A DNA stretch of 64,000 bases from Arthrobacter alpinus (GTDB lineage: Bacteria > Actinomycetota > Actinomycetes > Actinomycetales > Micrococcaceae): NCBI RefSeq assembly GCF_001294625.1, contig NZ_CP012677.1, positions 930,001 through 994,000 on the forward strand, read 5' to 3'. How positions within the stretch are numbered: position 1 is the first letter of the stretch; each line of letters begins with the position of its first letter. The position numbers were made by a program, and so were the translations under genes. The notes under the pieces are model-generated. The model was not told where the DNA came from. It made no database searches and saw only the letters and a list, made by a program, of their open reading frames with translations. Shown here piece by piece: positions 9,907 to 18,807 of the stretch.

Positions 9907-9932
9907 CTCTCTTGTGATGGATCACAAGAGAG
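9907..9932. promoter_or_regulatory. perfect 12-bp inverted repeat before an MFS gene
   Basis: CTCTCTTGTGAT (9907-9918) and ATCACAAGAGAG (9921-9932) form a perfect palindrome with a 2-bp centre, ending 10 bp before the proposed GTG start at 9943. There is no T tract. It resembles an operator for a dimeric regulator more than a terminator. Confidence 0.55.
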
Positions 9933-9942
9933 AAGTATTGAC

Positions 9943-11265
9943 GTGAATTTTGCCAGCTACCGCGAGATCCTCGCGGTCGGCTCCGTGCGCCGGCTGATTT
10001 TGATAGCCATGATCGCCCGGATCCCGCACGCCGCGGCAGGCGTGCTGTTGACGCTACACGTGGTGCAGACCATGGGCCTTTCCTACGCTGCTGCTGGCGG
10101 CGTTGCCGCGGCCATCACTATCGGCATGGCTGTCGGTGCACCATGGCGCGGACGGCAAGTTGATATCTACGGGCTGCGACGGGCGCTGATCCCCTCGGTC
10201 ATCGCCGAGGTTCTCGTCTGGTCGGTCGCCCCGTTCCTGAGCTACCAGTTGTTAGTGATTGCCGCGGTGATAGGCGGGCTCTTCGCCGTCCCGATCTTCT
10301 CTGTGGTCCGCCAGGCACTTGGTGTCATGGTTCCGCAGGAGCAACGTCGGACGGCCTACGCCCTGGACTCCATGGGTGCGGAAATAACGTTCATGGTAGG
10401 TCCGGCCGCCGGTGTGATGCTCGCGACAACCATTCACACCGTGGTGGGCCTGATCATCATCGGGGTGTCCTCGGCCCTGGCTGGCCTGTTGCTGATGTGG
10501 ACAAATCCGCCCACACGTACGGGCCAACCGGGCGCGTATGTCGCCAAGACGGCCAGCCCGGTAGTTGTCCTTGATGGTGGCCTGGTGAAGATCGTCGAAG
10601 GTAGCACCAAGATTTCCGGCAATGTCTTTGGCAATTTCTGGGGAAACACCCGCAATAACCTCTCATGGGTGAACCTGTCGGTGTTAGCGGTCCTGGGTGC
10701 CTCTCTCGGTGCGGGTCTGGTGCTCTCGGGCACCGACGTCGGCATGGTGGCCACGCTGCGGGCCACCGACCAGGTGGGCGATCTGGGTATTGTGTTCTTC
10801 TTCTGGTGTGGCGCGTCACTGCTCGGTGGATTGATCTATGGAGCGCTGAAACGATCCATCAACCCGCTTTGGCTGCTTGGCGCCATGGCCATACTGACCA
10901 TCCCCATGGGATTCGCCACGAATGCCTGGACCCTTGGACTGCTGTCCATCCTGCCGGGCATGCTGTGCGCACCGGTGTTGACCTCCAGCGCCGAACACAT
11001 CGCCGATCTCGTGGAGGAGCGCCGCCGCGGGGAGGCCATGGGCTGGTATGGCTCATCCATGACCATCGGTAGCGCCATGGGAGCCCCATTTGCCGGGGCC
11101 ATGATTGACAGCATCGGCCCTTGGGCTGGGTTTGTCATTATTGGTGTCATCGCCGGCGCCTTGGCCGTGTCAGGTCTTCTGGTGCAGCGGGTCCTTCGAA
11201 ACAGAAGGACAGTAAGCACTTTGGATGACTTCGAGGACCTTCTCGGTGAGGCCGAGCCGGTCTAG
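9943..11265 (+). CDS. major facilitator superfamily transporter
   Basis: This ~440-aa polytopic membrane protein has about 12 hydrophobic segments and MFS features such as MAVGAPWRGRQVDIYGLRR between helices 2 and 3. The substrate is unknown. An open frame runs from 9895, but its first 16 codons encode the inverted repeat at 9907-9932. GTG 9943, preceded by AGAGAAG, gives the N-terminus NFASYREILAVGSVRRL and is preferred. The long loop around residues 195-235 between the two halves is hydrophilic. A strong hairpin 10 bp after the stop probably terminates transcription. Confidence 0.85.
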   Translation: MNFASYREILAVGSVRRLILIAMIARIPHAAAGVLLTLHVVQTMGLSYAAAGGVAAAITIGMAVGAPWRGRQVDIYGLRRALIPSVIAEVLVWSVAPFLSYQLLVIAAVIGGLFAVPIFSVVRQALGVMVPQEQRRTAYALDSMGAEITFMVGPAAGVMLATTIHTVVGLIIIGVSSALAGLLLMWTNPPTRTGQPGAYVAKTASPVVVLDGGLVKIVEGSTKISGNVFGNFWGNTRNNLSWVNLSVLAVLGASLGAGLVLSGTDVGMVATLRATDQVGDLGIVFFFWCGASLLGGLIYGALKRSINPLWLLGAMAILTIPMGFATNAWTLGLLSILPGMLCAPVLTSSAEHIADLVEERRRGEAMGWYGSSMTIGSAMGAPFAGAMIDSIGPWAGFVIIGVIAGALAVSGLLVQRVLRNRRTVSTLDDFEDLLGEAEPV

Positions 11266-11274
11266 CGCCAAAGA

Positions 11275-11321
11275 CCGTTGAGGGGGCACATCTCCCTACG
11301 GGAGATGTGCCCCCTCAACGG
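11275..11321. repeat. 22-bp perfect palindromic hairpin (REP-like family, copy 1)
   Basis: Arms at 11275-11296 and 11300-11321 are perfect complements with a 3-nt loop. The core is GTTGAGGGGGCA, and a diverged copy lies at 38302-38348. Short direct repeats of CCTCAACGGTGC follow up to about 11360. It can act as a terminator for the MFS gene and the convergent DUF1844 gene. Confidence 0.85.
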
Positions 11322-11373
11322 TGCCCTCAACGGTGCCCTCAAGGGTGGGCCCTCAACGTGGGCCTGGAAGGTG

Positions 11374-11781
11374 CTAGTTGACTGCTCCGGTGAACTTTTC
11401 GCCCGGACCCTTGCCCGGCGCGTCGGGAATGGTGGAGGCTTCACGGAACGCCAGCTGCAAGGAACGCAGGCCGTCACGCAACGGTCCTGCGTGCTGGCTG
11501 CCGATCTCCGGGGCAGCGGCGGTGATAAAACCGGCCAATGCCGTAATTAATTTGCGGGCCTCGTCCAGGTCTTTCAACTCTTCGGCATCCGGTCCTGCTG
11601 CCAGGCCGCACTTGACTGCTGCAGCGCTCATCAGGTGCACGGCCGCCGTCGTAATCACTTCAATGGCGGGAACTTCGGCAATGTCGCGGGTCTGGAAAGA
11701 CGCGTCGGCGAGGTCCTGAGCTTCGTCGGGGGCTGCATTAAAGCTGTGTCGGGTGTCCGAATTATTATCTGGGGTACTCAT
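11374..11781 (-). CDS. DUF1844-type protein
   Basis: This 135-aa protein has a polar N-terminal tail and a helical domain (AIEVITTAAVHLMSAAAVKCGL, then DLDEARKLITALAG) that matches my memory of DUF1844 proteins, often found next to infC in actinobacteria. The frame is open upstream to 11931, but the ATG at 11781 (MSTPDNN) fits the family start. It is divergent from infC across a ~280-bp region. The function is unknown. Confidence 0.75.
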   Translation of the reverse strand: MSTPDNNSDTRHSFNAAPDEAQDLADASFQTRDIAEVPAIEVITTAAVHLMSAAAVKCGLAAGPDAEELKDLDEARKLITALAGFITAAAPEIGSQHAGPLRDGLRSLQLAFREASTIPDAPGKGPGEKFTGAVN

Positions 11782-11980
11782 ACTGCTAAGCTTGTCACAG
11801 ACCGACTGAGTGTGCTTACTTGAACGCGGTGAAAACCCCGTGATTTTGTACGCATTTAGTTTGCAAGTGGAGTCCTCTCCCACCTTTCGACCCAGCAATG
11901 GCGTTGTCTGGTTCAGGTTGGCGCCTTTCATGTGAAGGTGAACCGCCCCTCAGCAATGAGGCCGTGCGGGCCAATCTATC

Positions 11981-12021
11981 AGGGCCTCCGATTGCATCAG
12001 CAATAGGAGGCCTTCTTCTTT
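11981..12021 (+). terminator. infC leader hairpin, candidate attenuator
   Basis: AGGGCCTCC (11981-11989) pairs with GGAGGCCTT (12006-12014), one G-U included, and the enclosed ATTGC/GCAAT adds 5 bp around an ATCA loop. A CTTCTTT run follows. An upstream GAGGCC (about 11958-11963) could pair with GGCCTC of the left arm, as an antiterminator would. It lies about 45 nt before the infC start. Confidence 0.55.
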
Positions 12022-12063
12022 GCTGGTGGAGTTCATCTTTCTTTGAGTCATCAGGAGTCACAC

Positions 12064-13194
12064 ATTAGCGAGCCACGCATCAATGATCGTATCCGCGTCC
12101 CCGAGGTGCGGTTGGTAGGGCCAGCAGGCGAACAAGTAGGAGTCGTCCGAATTGAGGATGCCCTCCGTTTAGCTGCTGAGTCAGACTTGGATCTGGTTGA
12201 GGTAGCACCGACGGCCAAGCCACCGGTGTGCAAACTGATGGACTTCGGTAAGTATAAGTACGAGGCCGCCGTCAAGGCGCGTGAAGCCAGGAAGAACCAG
12301 ACGAACACCGTTCTGAAGGAAATCCGCTTCCGCCTCAAGATTGACGTCCATGACTACGAGACCAAGCGTGGCCATGCACTGCGCTTCCTCGGTACCGGTG
12401 ACAAGGTCAAGGCCATGATCCAGTTCCGTGGCCGTGAGCAGCAGCGTCCAGAGATGGGTATCCGCCTGCTCCAGAAGTTTGCCGCAGACGTTGCCGAGGT
12501 TGGCATTATCGAGTCGAGCCCGCGCATTGACGGCCGCAACATGGTCATGGTGATCGGCCCGTTGAAGAACAAGGCTGAAGCCAAGGCAGAGGCACGCCGC
12601 AACCAGCAGCGCGCCGACGCGAAGGCCCACAACGAGGCAGTTGCCAATGGCACCGCCCGCGTTGACGTTGACCGCGACAACAAGGCCCCCATGACGCAGT
12701 CCCTGGCGGACCTGCTCCCTGAGGGCATGCAGTTGAGCAGCGGCGAGGGCGATACCGTCGTCGAGATCATCGATACAACGGTTGCTCCGGAAGCGGACGT
12801 CGTCGAGGTTGTTGCTGATGTGGTCCCCGCCGCGGAGGAAGCCGAGAAGGTCAGTGCACCGGTTGAAGCCGCTGCGCCCGCCGTCGAGCCCGCTCCCGTG
12901 GCCAAGGCCCCCACAGCAAAGGCCCCCGTCAAGGCGCCTGCCGCGGTGAAGCCTGCAACTAAGGCTCCGGCCGCAGTCAAACCGGTAGTTGCCAGGCCCG
13001 TTGTTGCCGCTAAGCCGGTTGCAGCGCCCAAACCGGTGACCGCCAAGCCGATTCCGATGCCCAAGCCGGTGCCGAAGCCGGTTGTAGCCAAGCCTGCAGC
13101 CAAGCCCGCGGCGAAAGCCGCAGCAAAAACGGCTGCGAAGCCCGCCTCTGCAAAGAGCGAGCCGGCAGTCGAATCCACAGACTCAGCTGAATAA
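12064..13194 (+). CDS. infC: translation initiation factor IF-3 with AUU start and long Ala/Pro/Lys tail
   Basis: IF3 binds the 30S subunit, prevents premature 50S joining and proofreads the start codon. Both domains are present: [15 protein letters not shown] through [15 protein letters not shown], then [11 protein letters not shown] through the KNMVMV-like end near residue 168. The start is taken as ATT 12064: AGGAG lies 6 nt upstream and the product begins [13 protein letters not shown] as in relatives. A TTG at 12043 would add 7 residues but has no such site. The protein is 376 aa against about 180-200 usual, because of a ~200-residue acidic then Ala-Pro-Lys-rich C-terminal tail. It is the first gene of infC-rpmI-rplT. 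Confidence 0.93.
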   Translation: MSEPRINDRIRVPEVRLVGPAGEQVGVVRIEDALRLAAESDLDLVEVAPTAKPPVCKLMDFGKYKYEAAVKAREARKNQTNTVLKEIRFRLKIDVHDYETKRGHALRFLGTGDKVKAMIQFRGREQQRPEMGIRLLQKFAADVAEVGIIESSPRIDGRNMVMVIGPLKNKAEAKAEARRNQQRADAKAHNEAVANGTARVDVDRDNKAPMTQSLADLLPEGMQLSSGEGDTVVEIIDTTVAPEADVVEVVADVVPAAEEAEKVSAPVEAAAPAVEPAPVAKAPTAKAPVKAPAAVKPATKAPAAVKPVVARPVVAAKPVAAPKPVTAKPIPMPKPVPKPVVAKPAAKPAAKAAAKTAAKPASAKSEPAVESTDSAE

Positions 13195-13303
13195 GGTTTT
13201 TTGTACTTTTTCAGCGGTGAATATACACGCCCACAGTGACCCAACCAGTCGCTGCAAGAGAACCACAGGCAGCGCCGGTGGATACGTAAGGAGACAGGTC
13301 CTC

Positions 13304-13498
13304 ATGCCTAAAATGAAGACACACAGTGGTGCCAAGAAGCGATTCAAGCTCACCGGTTCCGGCAAGCTCGTTCGCCAGCAGGCCAACCGCCGCCACTACC
13401 TGGAGCACAAGCCTTCCAGCTTGAAGCGTCGCCTCAAGGGTGACCTGCTGGTCGCTAAGGCAGATATCCGCAACATCAAAAAGATGCTCGGTATCTAA
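13304..13498 (+). CDS. rpmI: ribosomal protein bL35
   Basis: This 64-aa basic protein begins [15 protein letters not shown] and contains [16 protein letters not shown], the bL35 signature. It is a component of the 50S subunit. The frame is open upstream to 13217, but ATG 13304, behind a GTAAGGAGACAGG ribosome binding site, gives the standard start. It is the second gene of the infC operon. Confidence 0.97.
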   Translation: MPKMKTHSGAKKRFKLTGSGKLVRQQANRRHYLEHKPSSLKRRLKGDLLVAKADIRNIKKMLGI

Positions 13499-13605
13499 TT
13501 TCGCAAGTCAATTGGTTTTTGGCCCGTTCTGGTCCTCAAACCATTCCATAAAAGCCTTCCCCGGCATGATTGGCTTGGGATCTTTAAACTTGAAGGAGTA
13601 CGCAC

Positions 13606-13989
13606 GTGGCACGTGTGAAGAGGGCTGTAAACGCCCATAAAAAGCGTCGGGTTGTTCTTGAGCGCGCAAAGGGTTACCGCGGACAGCGTTCGCGCCTGTA
13701 CCGTAAGGCCAAAGAGCAGCTGCTGCACTCGTTTGTATACAGCTACGGTGACCGCCGCAAGCGCAAGGGCGACTTCCGTCGCCTCTGGATCCAGCGTATC
13801 AACGCTGCCTCACGCGCCAACGGACTGACCTACAACCGCTTGATCCAGGGCCTGAAGGCTGCTGAGATCGAGGTTGACCGTCGCATGCTCGCTGACCTGG
13901 CCGTCAACGACGCCGGTGCCTTCGCCGCACTGGTGAACATCGCCAAGGCTGCCCTGCCTGCAGATACCTCTGCGCCGGTAGCCAAGTAA
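13606..13989 (+). CDS. rplT: ribosomal protein bL20
   Basis: This 127-aa bL20 begins [15 protein letters not shown] from GTG 13606, preceded by GAAGGAG. Family motifs seen are [37 protein letters not shown] and [11 protein letters not shown]. It is an early-assembly 23S rRNA-binding protein. In several bacteria L20 represses this operon by binding the mRNA; whether the leader hairpin before infC takes part here cannot be told. Confidence 0.97.
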   Translation: MARVKRAVNAHKKRRVVLERAKGYRGQRSRLYRKAKEQLLHSFVYSYGDRRKRKGDFRRLWIQRINAASRANGLTYNRLIQGLKAAEIEVDRRMLADLAVNDAGAFAALVNIAKAALPADTSAPVAK

Positions 13990-14053
13990 CACCATCTTTG
14001 CCGCGGAGCCTCTGGTTCCGTATTCATGGCCGTGGACTGCTAAAGTCCTTAGC

Positions 14054-14965
14054 ATGAGTGAACCCGGGCGCCCGCCAGCAGATGCAATGACAAACCCTCG
14101 CGCAGATCGAGTGAGGGACGTTGCAAAGCTGGCCGGGCGCTCGGGCCGTTTAAAGCGCGAACAGTTCTTTGTAGAGGGGCCGCAGGCCGTCCGTGAAGCG
14201 TTGCAGGCGCACAAGGAGTGCATGGATGCTGGCGGAAGCCCCATCGTTGAATCGGTCTATGCGTCCGTGGAGTGCCTCAAAAGGCATCCCGAACTGCTTG
14301 AGCTAACCGGGTACCGTAATTCCAAACTGCACATCCGTGTGGCCAGTGACATGGTCCTTTCCGCCATGACCGACACTGTCACCCCCCAGGGCGTTGTGGC
14401 GGTATGCAACTTCATTGACGTGCCGCTGGAAGAAGTCCTTGCCGCCAAACCCAAGATCATTGCCATGCTCTGCCAGGTCAGGGACCCCGGCAATGCCGGA
14501 ACAGTTTTGCGGGCCGCGGATGCGGCAGGGGCCGATGCCGTGATCTTTTCCAATTCCAGCGTAGACATCTATAACCCCAAGGCGGTGCGGTCCACAGCGG
14601 GTTCCCTTTTTCACCTGCCTGTGGTGCGCGGCGTGGACCTGGCCGACGTGGTTGCCGCCGCCAAGGCGGCAGGGCTGGGCGTATTGGCTGCTGACGGCTA
14701 TGGACAGCTGAACCTGGACCTGCTTCAGGATGAGAGTGCGGCCAGGGCTTTCGAACAGCAGATCCCCGATTCCCAGTACTCATTGGAGCAGCCCACTCTC
14801 TGGCTGTTTGGCAACGAGGCCCAAGGCCTGGCCGGCGAGGAGATGGCATTGGCCGACCACCGTGTGGCCGTTCCGGTTTACGGCTCCGCGGAGTCACTAA
14901 ACCTGGGCACCGCTGCCACAGTGTGTCTCTACGCAAGCGCCCGCGCCCAGCGCCGAGCTGACTGA
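14054..14965 (+). CDS. TrmH/SpoU-family RNA 2'-O-methyltransferase
   Basis: This 303-aa SPOUT methyltransferase contains the three family motifs: QVRDPGNAGTVLRAADAAGA (motif 1), LWLFGNEAQGLAGEE (motif 2) and VPVYGSAESLNLGTAATVCLY (motif 3). The N-terminal ~100 residues form a SpoU substrate-binding-type domain (REQFFVEGPQAVREAL). It probably methylates a ribose in 23S rRNA or tRNA. It occupies the TsnR position after rplT, as Rv1644 does in mycobacteria by my recollection. The exact nucleotide target is unknown. Confidence 0.9.
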   Translation: MSEPGRPPADAMTNPRADRVRDVAKLAGRSGRLKREQFFVEGPQAVREALQAHKECMDAGGSPIVESVYASVECLKRHPELLELTGYRNSKLHIRVASDMVLSAMTDTVTPQGVVAVCNFIDVPLEEVLAAKPKIIAMLCQVRDPGNAGTVLRAADAAGADAVIFSNSSVDIYNPKAVRSTAGSLFHLPVVRGVDLADVVAAAKAAGLGVLAADGYGQLNLDLLQDESAARAFEQQIPDSQYSLEQPTLWLFGNEAQGLAGEEMALADHRVAVPVYGSAESLNLGTAATVCLYASARAQRRAD

Positions 14966-14977
14966 GAGGACCCCACC

Positions 14978-15913
14978 GTGGCTCATGAAAGCGGCAGCAG
15001 CAGGGCTATAATCGCTGCCTTGATTGCAAATCTGTCCATTGCCGCCATGAAGTTCCTGGCGTACCTGCTCACCTTGTCTTCCTCGATGCTGGCCGAGTCT
15101 ATCCACTCCCTGGCGGACTCCGGAAATCAGCTGCTGTTACTGGTGGGCGGCAAGCAGGCCAAACGTCAGGCCAGCCCCGAACATCCTTTTGGCTATGGCC
15201 GTGAACGGTATGTCTATGCGTTCCTGGTCTCCATCATCTTGTTCAGCGTGGGCGGCATGTTTGCCCTCTATGAGGCGTATTCCAAATGGCAGCACCCGCA
15301 TGGCATGGAGCCCCAATGGGCGTGGGTGCCCCTGGTGGTGCTGGTGGGTGCCATCATCATGGAGGGCCGCTCCTTCACGGTGGCCATCAAGGAATCCAAC
15401 CTCACCCGCGGGTCCAAGAGCTGGGGCCAGTTCATTAAGACGGCCAAGGCGCCCGAGCTGCCGGTCATCCTGCTGGAGGACGCCGCCGCCCTGCTGGGCC
15501 TGGTCTTCGCCCTGTTTGGGGTGAGCATGACCATTGCCACTGGCAACGGTCTGTGGGATGCCCTTGGCACCGGCCTGATCGGCGTCCTGCTGGTCTGCGT
15601 TGCCGTCATCCTGGCTCTTGAGACAAAGTCGTTGCTGTTGGGGGAATCGGCCACCGTCGACGACGTCCGGGCCATCGAGGCCGCCCTGGTCGGTCCCGGA
15701 GTCAGCCGGATCATCCACCTCAAAACGCTCCACCTGGGCCCGGAAGAGCTGCTGGTGGCGGCCAAAATCGCCATTTCCGAGTCGGAGACCGGCGCCCAGA
15801 TCGCGGCAGCCATCGACGCCGCCGAGAAGCGAGTGCGCAGCGCCGTGCCCATCGCCGCGGTGATCTATCTAGAGCCGGACATTTACTCCGAAGCGAAGGC
15901 GCCCCAGCCTTAG
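14978..15913 (+). CDS. cation diffusion facilitator transporter
   Basis: This 311-aa membrane protein has about five or six hydrophobic segments and CDF family features: MLAESIHSLADSGNQLLLLVG with the metal-site residues of helix 2, SPEHPFGYGRERYVYAF, and a second HD-like site replaced by LEDAAALLGL in a later helix. The C-terminal soluble domain begins near SATVDDVRAIEAAL. The family exports Zn2+, Co2+ or related ions in exchange for protons. The start is GTG 14978 after GAGAGGA, 12 bp behind the methyltransferase, so co-transcription is likely. The metal is not predictable here. Confidence 0.85.
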   Translation: MAHESGSSRAIIAALIANLSIAAMKFLAYLLTLSSSMLAESIHSLADSGNQLLLLVGGKQAKRQASPEHPFGYGRERYVYAFLVSIILFSVGGMFALYEAYSKWQHPHGMEPQWAWVPLVVLVGAIIMEGRSFTVAIKESNLTRGSKSWGQFIKTAKAPELPVILLEDAAALLGLVFALFGVSMTIATGNGLWDALGTGLIGVLLVCVAVILALETKSLLLGESATVDDVRAIEAALVGPGVSRIIHLKTLHLGPEELLVAAKIAISESETGAQIAAAIDAAEKRVRSAVPIAAVIYLEPDIYSEAKAPQP

Positions 15914-15916
15914 CTG

Positions 15917-17182
15917 CTAGTCAGCCGCCCGGGAGGGAACGACGGTGTGGGGTTCGTTGTGCGCCGTCGGACGGGGCTTGAGCTTGTCCAGAAAGCCGCT
16001 GAACAGGGCAATGCCCAGGCCCAGAACGGCCAGGACGGCTCCGACCAGCGCCGGAGCCGTGTAACCCCAACCCCAGGTGATGACCAGGCCTCCGGCGAAA
16101 GCGCCGAGGGCGTTGGCCATGTTCAACGCCGAATGGTTCAGGGAGGAGGCCAAAGTGGGCGCGCCGGGGGAGACGTCCAGCAGGCGGGTCTGTAGAGACG
16201 GGACCAGCATGGACCCGGAGGCACCGATCACAAAGATCATGATCAAAGCCATCCACTGGATGTGGACCGAGACGGCATAAATCACCAGTGACACGGAAAT
16301 GAACCCCATCATGGCGTAAATGCTGCCCATGACTGACCAGTCGGCCATCCGCCCGCCGACCAGGCTGCCGGCCACCATGCCGAGCCCGTACAGTCCGACG
16401 ATGACTGGCAGGAATGTGGAGGGGAAACCGGCGACGTCGGTCATGGTGTTCGCAACATACGTGTACACGGCAAAGAAGCCGCCAAAGCCCACCACGCCCA
16501 CCAGCAGAGTCAGCCACACCTGGCCCCGCCGCAGTGCGCTGAGCTCGCCGCGGATGCTGGCGTCGGGGTGGGCCTTCTTGGCAGGTACGAGGAAGGTGAT
16601 GGCGACTATCGTGACCAGGCCGATGGCTGCGACCATGACGAACAACCAGCGCCACCCCAGTTGCTGGCCCACATAGGTGGCCAGGGGTACGCCCAGGACG
16701 TTGGCCACGGCGAGTCCCATCATGACCATGGCGATGGCGTGGCCGCGTTTGGTGGGTGCCACCAGTGACGCGGCCAGCACGGCGGCGACACCGAAGTACG
16801 CGCCGTGCGGCAAGCCTGCGATGAACCGGGACACCAGCAACATGGTGTAGTCCTGGGCGAACACCGAGGATAAGTTCCCAAGTGTGAACAGCACCATCAA
16901 GCCCAAGGCCAGCACCTTGCGGGGCATCTTGGCGCCAATGGCCACCAGAACCGGCGCGCCGACCACCACGCCGAGAGCGTAGGCGGAGATGACGTGCCCG
17001 GCCTCGGGGATGGAAATCCCTACGCCCTCTGCAACATTGGGCAGCAAACCCATCATGGCGAACTCGGTGGTGCCGATACCAAATCCACCAATGGCCAGCG
17101 CGAGGATGGCCCAGGCGGCAATGGTTGCGGGGTCGCGTCTGGCAGCTGGCGGGGATGGAAGTGTAGTCATGGGAGCTTTCAC
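15917..17182 (-). CDS. MFS transporter, DHA1 (AraJ/NepI-like) family
   Basis: This 421-aa transporter has 12 predicted helices. It carries GIGTTEFAMMGLLPNVAE in helix 1, typical of the drug:H+ antiporter-1 subgroup that includes AraJ and NepI, and the helix 4-5 pattern SRFIAGLPHGAYFGVAA. The substrate is unknown; sugar, nucleoside or drug efflux are all possible. The gene is convergent with the CDF gene, with only 3 bp between the stop codons. An upstream in-frame ATG at 17182 (MKAPMTTL) is used here; the ATG five codons later is equally plausible. Confidence 0.88.
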   Translation of the reverse strand: MKAPMTTLPSPPAARRDPATIAAWAILALAIGGFGIGTTEFAMMGLLPNVAEGVGISIPEAGHVISAYALGVVVGAPVLVAIGAKMPRKVLALGLMVLFTLGNLSSVFAQDYTMLLVSRFIAGLPHGAYFGVAAVLAASLVAPTKRGHAIAMVMMGLAVANVLGVPLATYVGQQLGWRWLFVMVAAIGLVTIVAITFLVPAKKAHPDASIRGELSALRRGQVWLTLLVGVVGFGGFFAVYTYVANTMTDVAGFPSTFLPVIVGLYGLGMVAGSLVGGRMADWSVMGSIYAMMGFISVSLVIYAVSVHIQWMALIMIFVIGASGSMLVPSLQTRLLDVSPGAPTLASSLNHSALNMANALGAFAGGLVITWGWGYTAPALVGAVLAVLGLGIALFSGFLDKLKPRPTAHNEPHTVVPSRAAD

Positions 17183-17341
17183 AAAAGAGGGACTGTGCAG
17201 GGCCCGGCACGAGCGTCATCGGTGGCAACGGGTGAATATGCCCACTGTGGGGCTGCACGTGCCGGCGTTCCCGGGCGTGTGCTTCTCCTAGTCTAGTTTG
17301 ATCTGGCCAGTCAAAAAGGCGAGAGGTCATAAACTAGGCAC

Positions 17342-17794
17342 GTGAGATCCTCTGAACAAAACATGCCCAAGCAAATAGTCGGCGGCGCCGTAGTTGACTC
17401 CCTCGACCGGCCCACCAGACTCCTGGCCGCCCGGCGCACTGCCCCGCCAGAGTTTGCCGGCATGTGGGAATTTCCCGGCGGAAAAATTGAGCCGGGCGAG
17501 AGTCCACAGGAAGCCCTGCAACGGGAACTGCTGGAGGAACTGGGTGTGAAGGTACACCTGGGCGCGGAACTGGAGGGTCCGACGTCGGACGGGTGGCCCT
17601 TGAGCATCAAGGCCTCCATGCGCGTGTGGCTCGTTGAAGTGAGACAAGGAATGCCTGCCCCGCTTGAAGACCATGACGAGCTGCGCTGGGTGGAGCTGAT
17701 GGGCGCACAGTTGTTGGAGCTGCCATGGATTCCAGCTGACCGGCCCATTGTGCGGGCACTCGTTGCAAGAGTCAGCGTCGACGCTCAAGACTGA
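17342..17794 (+). CDS. NUDIX hydrolase, MutT-like
   Basis: This 150-aa protein contains a complete Nudix box: GGKIEPGESPQEALQ followed by REL and EELGV. The preceding AARRTAPPEFAGMWEFPGG is typical of MutT-type (8-oxo-dGTP) pyrophosphohydrolases, which remove oxidised nucleotides. That substrate is likely but not certain. The start is GTG 17342, with a TAAACT hexamer 6 bp before it that suggests a leaderless transcript; ATG 17363 is the alternative. Confidence 0.88.
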   Translation: MRSSEQNMPKQIVGGAVVDSLDRPTRLLAARRTAPPEFAGMWEFPGGKIEPGESPQEALQRELLEELGVKVHLGAELEGPTSDGWPLSIKASMRVWLVEVRQGMPAPLEDHDELRWVELMGAQLLELPWIPADRPIVRALVARVSVDAQD

Positions 17795-17885
17795 CGCCGG
17801 GGCACTGCCTGCGGGGAAGGGGTGTTCGATTCGGTGACGCCTGTGCCAGACTGGTGACTACCAAAGATCTTTAGGAGGTTGTGCA

Positions 17886-18089
17886 GTGACATCGAACGGA
17901 CAACACAACGACGAAACACCGGCAGCAGTCGGTGGTGCCAGCGAAGAAGTGAAAGAAAAATTTCGCCAAGCACTGGAGAACAAAAAGAATCAGCACCACG
18001 GGAGCGTGGAGGCCGCCAACGGGGCCAAGATCAATGCCCAACACGGCGCAGCATCACACAAGCGCGAATTCCGCCGCAAAAGCGGATAA
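17886..18089 (+). CDS. small DUF5302-type protein
   Basis: This 67-aa hydrophilic protein contains EEVKEKFRQALENKKNQHH and ends SHKREFRRKSG, which matches my memory of actinobacterial DUF5302 proteins. GTG 17886 is preceded by a strong AGGAGG ribosome binding site 7 nt upstream. There is no signal peptide or membrane segment. The function is unknown. An intrinsic terminator follows 25 bp after the stop, so it is probably a single-gene transcript. Confidence 0.8.
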   Translation: MTSNGQHNDETPAAVGGASEEVKEKFRQALENKKNQHHGSVEAANGAKINAQHGAASHKREFRRKSG

Positions 18090-18113
18090 GGGAAAACCGT
18101 GACTCGGTAGTAT

Positions 18114-18155
18114 AGAAGGTGGTGGGATCGGCAGCGGTCTCGCCACCTTCTTTTT
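18114..18155 (+). terminator. intrinsic terminator after the DUF5302 gene
   Basis: AGAAGGTGG (18114-18122) pairs perfectly with CCACCTTCT (18143-18151) and is followed by TTTT. The 20-nt loop is unusually large. Confidence 0.8.
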
Positions 18156-18252
18156 CGTCCAGGTTGGCCCCGAGACGCGGGCATACACGCCAGGCGTGTA
18201 CACCGCCTTCGGCTGAGTAGATAATGAATACCCACCACTGAGGAGTGAACGC

Positions 18253-18759
18253 ATGAGCGATAACAATTCGCCAACACCGCCCGTTGAACCGACACCTCCT
18301 GGCTACGATGCCCCGGCAACCTCGCCGGTTCCACCCGCGTACCAGCAGCCTGTGCAGCAGCAGCAGCCGTACGGCCAGCCGCCGGTTCCACCCGCGTACC
18401 AGCAGCAGCCCTACCAGCAGCAGCCCTACCAGCAGCAGACAATGGCCGACCCCGCAAGCGCGGTGACCCTGAACTACTGGCTGTCGGTGTTCTTCTCCTG
18501 GATTCCGGCCTTGATCTTCTTCCTGACAGAAAAGGGCAAGAACGGTTTTTCCGATGAGTACAACAAGGCGAACCTGAACTTCTCGATCCTGCGAGGCATC
18601 ACCGGCTTGTTGGTCGTGATTCCCTACGTTGGCGTTATTTTCGGTTTCCTGGCATTAGCCCTGTTCATCATCCACATCATCGCCGCCGTTGACGCGCCGA
18701 AGAAATTCCGCAGTGGCCAGCCGTACAAGTTCCCGTTCAACATCGCCTTCATCAAATAG
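18253..18759 (+). CDS. DUF4870-type membrane protein with Pro/Gln-rich N-terminus
   Basis: This 168-aa protein has two parts. Residues ~1-63 are disordered and rich in Pro, Gln and Tyr, with repeated PPAYQQ and PYQQQ units. The C-terminal part carries three hydrophobic segments (LNYWLSVFFSWIPALIFF; GITGLLVVIPYVGVIFGF; LALFIIHIIAAVDA) with NKANLNFSILRGI between them, a DUF4870-like arrangement. ATG 18253 follows GAGGAGTG. The function is unknown; such tails may mediate multivalent interactions at the membrane (inference). Confidence 0.8.
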   Translation: MSDNNSPTPPVEPTPPGYDAPATSPVPPAYQQPVQQQQPYGQPPVPPAYQQQPYQQQPYQQQTMADPASAVTLNYWLSVFFSWIPALIFFLTEKGKNGFSDEYNKANLNFSILRGITGLLVVIPYVGVIFGFLALALFIIHIIAAVDAPKKFRSGQPYKFPFNIAFIK

Positions 18760-18807
18760 GCCTTCACCCCGTAACCCCTTAGGCGGGACAGGGGAGCGGT
18801 GCTCTGC

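Noticed and set aside
15921..17330. 469-aa minus-strand frame overlapping the MFS transporter
   Set aside because: It is rich in Arg, His and Gly, as expected of a shifted frame over a high-GC gene; the MFS frame explains the region.
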